This document shows positions 15,271 through 16,570 of a DNA stretch of 16,570 nt, piece by piece. The DNA comes from Ottowia sp. (lineage in GTDB: Bacteria; Pseudomonadota; Gammaproteobacteria; Burkholderiales; Burkholderiaceae_C): contig JALOAS010000071.1 of assembly GCA_023228705.1 (NCBI GenBank), forward strand, positions 1 to 16,570. Direction: 5' to 3'. The notes below the pieces were generated by a model. That model was not told the DNA's origin and ran no database searches. It was given only the letters and a program-made list of their open reading frames with translations. A program made the translations under genes and the position numbers. The first letter of the stretch is position 1; each line of letters starts with the position of its first letter.

Positions 15271-15819
15271 TCACGGCCGCAGTTCGGCCCGTCGCTGCGG
15301 ACTGGGTTCGTAGCCAAAGCGCGATGGCAGCGTTTCAGCGGCAACGGCCTTTGGCTGCTGCCACCGGCCGCTTTCGATCAGGTCGGCCACGCGCCCCACG
15401 TCCTGCGTGTGCACCAGCCCGAACCCCAGGCCGGTCTGCAGGAACACGCGGCCCAGCTCATCGGTCAGGACCTGGCGCAGCGACGCAGGCTGCTGCGTGT
15501 GCGAAGTGACCACGCCATTCTCGTCCACGCGCCAGATCCACGGCGCCACGTCCAGCTCGACGTAGACGCGCTGCGGCCCGTTCTGGAAAAACCAGCAGCC
15601 TCGCGCGTCGGCCGCGTAATTGCGGCCGATGAACGACAGCAGCGCCTCATGCACCAGCCGCGCCCCGCGCGCACCCGGCTTGCCGCTGGCAAAGGGGCCG
15701 CAGGCCTGTACCTGCGCGTCGCGCAGGTACCAGTCACCGCGCGCGCCCAGTCCCAGCCAGCCGTAGCAGTCCGGCACATCGGGCCACTTGGCCATGGCCT
15801 GCCTGACGATCTCGTCCAT
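15271..15819 (-). CDS. Conserved uncharacterised protein, Burkholderiales type
   Basis: This is a soluble 182-residue protein without signal peptide, membrane segment or recognised catalytic motif. The phrases PDCYGWLGLGARGDWYLRD, FIGRNYAADARGCWFFQNGPQRVYVELDVAPWIWRV and the C-terminal GLGFGLVHTQDV match, from memory, a DUF family common in Burkholderiales (perhaps DUF2944/DUF2946; I am not certain of the number). Its Trp- and Gly-rich beta pattern suggests a compact beta fold. The function is unknown. The ATG at 15819 gives the family's usual MDEIVRQAMAKWP opening. On the minus strand a GATAAT box (15831-15826) lies only six bases before that ATG, and no Shine-Dalgarno sequence is evident. 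It lies 69 bases downstream of the DUF1993 gene on the same strand and shares the terminator at 15227-15252. Confidence 0.82.
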   Translation of the reverse strand: MDEIVRQAMAKWPDVPDCYGWLGLGARGDWYLRDAQVQACGPFASGKPGARGARLVHEALLSFIGRNYAADARGCWFFQNGPQRVYVELDVAPWIWRVDENGVVTSHTQQPASLRQVLTDELGRVFLQTGLGFGLVHTQDVGRVADLIESGRWQQPKAVAAETLPSRFGYEPSPQRRAELRP

Positions 15820-15888
15820 GACGCGATTATCTCGCCGCAGCGGGTGGTGGCGCGAACCCCGACGGCGCCTGGATCGGCGCCGGAACGT

Positions 15889-16398
15889 TCAGGGTTCGCC
15901 CAGGAAGTCGCGCTTGCCCACGGGCACGCCGCTCCGGCGCAGGAGGTTGTATGCGGTCACCGTGTGAAAGTAGACGTTGGGCATGGAATGCCCAAGCAGC
16001 AACTGCAGGCCTTGGTAGGTGGTTGGCGTGCCGGTCACCGGCAGCGTGATTGGCCTCTCGTCGGTGCCGTCGATGCGCTCGGCCGGGACGCTGCGCAGGA
16101 ACGCGATGCTGCGCGCGATCCGTTGCTGCAGCTCGGCCAGCGTCTGCTCATTGTCTTCGTATCGGGGCACGTCCAGGCCGGCCAGCCGCGCCACCACGCT
16201 GCGTGCCTTGTCGCAGGCGATCTGGACCTGCTTGGAAAACGGATACATGTCGGCGATGAGGCGGTCGTCCATCAGCGCGCGCTCGCTTGCATGGCCGGCC
16301 TCGACAAACGCCTGTGCCTTGTCAAGCAGGCCCGACAGATTGGTCAGGACGTTGACCAGCCGCGGCACGCTGGCCTGGTACATGGAAATACGTGGCAT
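15889..16398 (-). CDS. DUF1993 family protein
   Basis: This is a cytoplasmic, largely alpha-helical protein of 169 residues of unknown function. The start MPRISMYQASVPRLVNVLTNLSGLLDKA, the central LIADMYPFSKQVQIACDKA and the closing GHSMPNVYFHTVTAYNLLRRSGVPVGKRDFLG follow the DUF1993 pattern closely. The family resembles DinB-like four-helix bundles, but a metal site is not established. The open frame extends upstream to 16473, but the ATG at 16398 has a GGAG (16409-16406) at good spacing and gives the family N-terminus. A GATAAT box at 16429-16424 could be its -10, without a clear -35. The uncharacterised gene at 15271-15819 follows on the same strand. Confidence 0.88.
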   Translation of the reverse strand: MPRISMYQASVPRLVNVLTNLSGLLDKAQAFVEAGHASERALMDDRLIADMYPFSKQVQIACDKARSVVARLAGLDVPRYEDNEQTLAELQQRIARSIAFLRSVPAERIDGTDERPITLPVTGTPTTYQGLQLLLGHSMPNVYFHTVTAYNLLRRSGVPVGKRDFLGEP

Positions 16399-16471
16399 GG
16401 GATCACTCCGTTGCTGTGCCTGCATTATCCTAGACTGAAGTTCCAGCGCTCCGCGAGCGAATTTTCCTTGC

Positions 16472-16489
16472 AACCCAATTATTTGGGTT
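16472..16489. promoter_or_regulatory. Perfect 7-bp inverted repeat upstream of the DUF1993 gene
   Basis: AACCCAA (16472-16478) and TTGGGTT (16483-16489) flank TTAT. It lies 75-90 bases before the DUF1993 start and 25-40 bases after the stop of the partial gene. It could be an operator, or a hairpin ending the upstream transcript, though no T-run follows on the minus strand. Confidence 0.4.
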
Positions 16490-16512
16490 CAAACCGGGGT
16501 GCGTTTTTCTGA

Positions 16513-16570
16513 CTACGGGCGAATCGACTGCAGGAGTTCGAGGGCGCGCTGCTGCTTGGCGCTCGGTGTG
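16513..16570 (-). CDS. C-terminal end of a gene cut by the window edge
   Basis: On the minus strand the last bases read as an open frame ending SAKQQRALELLQSIRP and a TAG stop at 16515-16513. Only 18 full codons are present, but 15 of 18 third positions are G or C, and the residues look like an amphipathic C-terminal helix. It would lie just upstream of the DUF1993 gene on the same strand. The family cannot be told from so little. Confidence 0.5.
   Translation of the reverse strand, partial: TPSAKQQRALELLQSIRP

Noticed and set aside
1..16570. CRISPR arrays, toxin-antitoxin pairs, insertion sequences or phage genes
   Set aside because: I looked for regularly spaced repeats, transposase motifs and small gene pairs and found none in the window.

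Overview
This is a GC-rich chromosomal window with the gene content and order of a Burkholderiales (betaproteobacterial) genome. The evidence is an mreB-mreC-mreD-mrdA cell-shape cluster, a membrane-anchored cytochrome c5-type protein, a tRNA-Arg(CCG), and small conserved proteins of the kind found in this order. I would guess Comamonadaceae or a close relative, but the sequence alone does not fix the family.

Layout. (1) Positions 12-4851, plus strand: mreB, mreC, mreD and mrdA (PBP2), the elongasome operon that builds the lateral wall. The cluster stops after mrdA; rodA, its usual last gene, is absent. (2) 4852-5605: 754 bases with no convincing gene, part of which may be a dispersed non-coding repeat. 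(3) 5606-7111: a lipoprotein with two CxxCH haem sites, related to the cytochrome c peroxidase/MauG superfamily, followed by a strong hairpin terminator. (4) 7272-7348, minus strand: tRNA-Arg(CCG) with an encoded CCA end. (5) 7425-14442: a complete tripartite multidrug efflux locus. A TetR/AcrR-type repressor on the minus strand is divergent from acrA-acrB-oprM on the plus strand. A 24-base dyad in the shared promoter region resembles the E. coli AcrR operator and covers both divergent promoters. (6) 14552-15205: a membrane-anchored cytochrome c5-like protein with its own promoter and terminator. (7) 15271-16570, minus strand: a conserved uncharacterised protein, a DUF1993 protein, and what is probably the last 18 codons of a further gene cut by the window end.

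How the parts work together. MreBCD and PBP2 form one machine: the cytoplasmic filament, its membrane connectors and the transpeptidase. AcrA, AcrB and OprM form one proton-driven export channel across both membranes, which the adjacent repressor probably switches off when no ligand is present. The two c-type cytochromes act in the periplasm; nothing in the sequence ties them to the efflux pump beyond adjacency.

I found no clearly new defence, mobile or biosynthetic system. The most interesting signals are non-coding: the repressor dyad at 8145-8168; a 15-base inverted repeat (14 of 15 matching) that joins the acrB stop codon to the oprM start region and could couple their translation; and the gene-free region where rodA would be expected.
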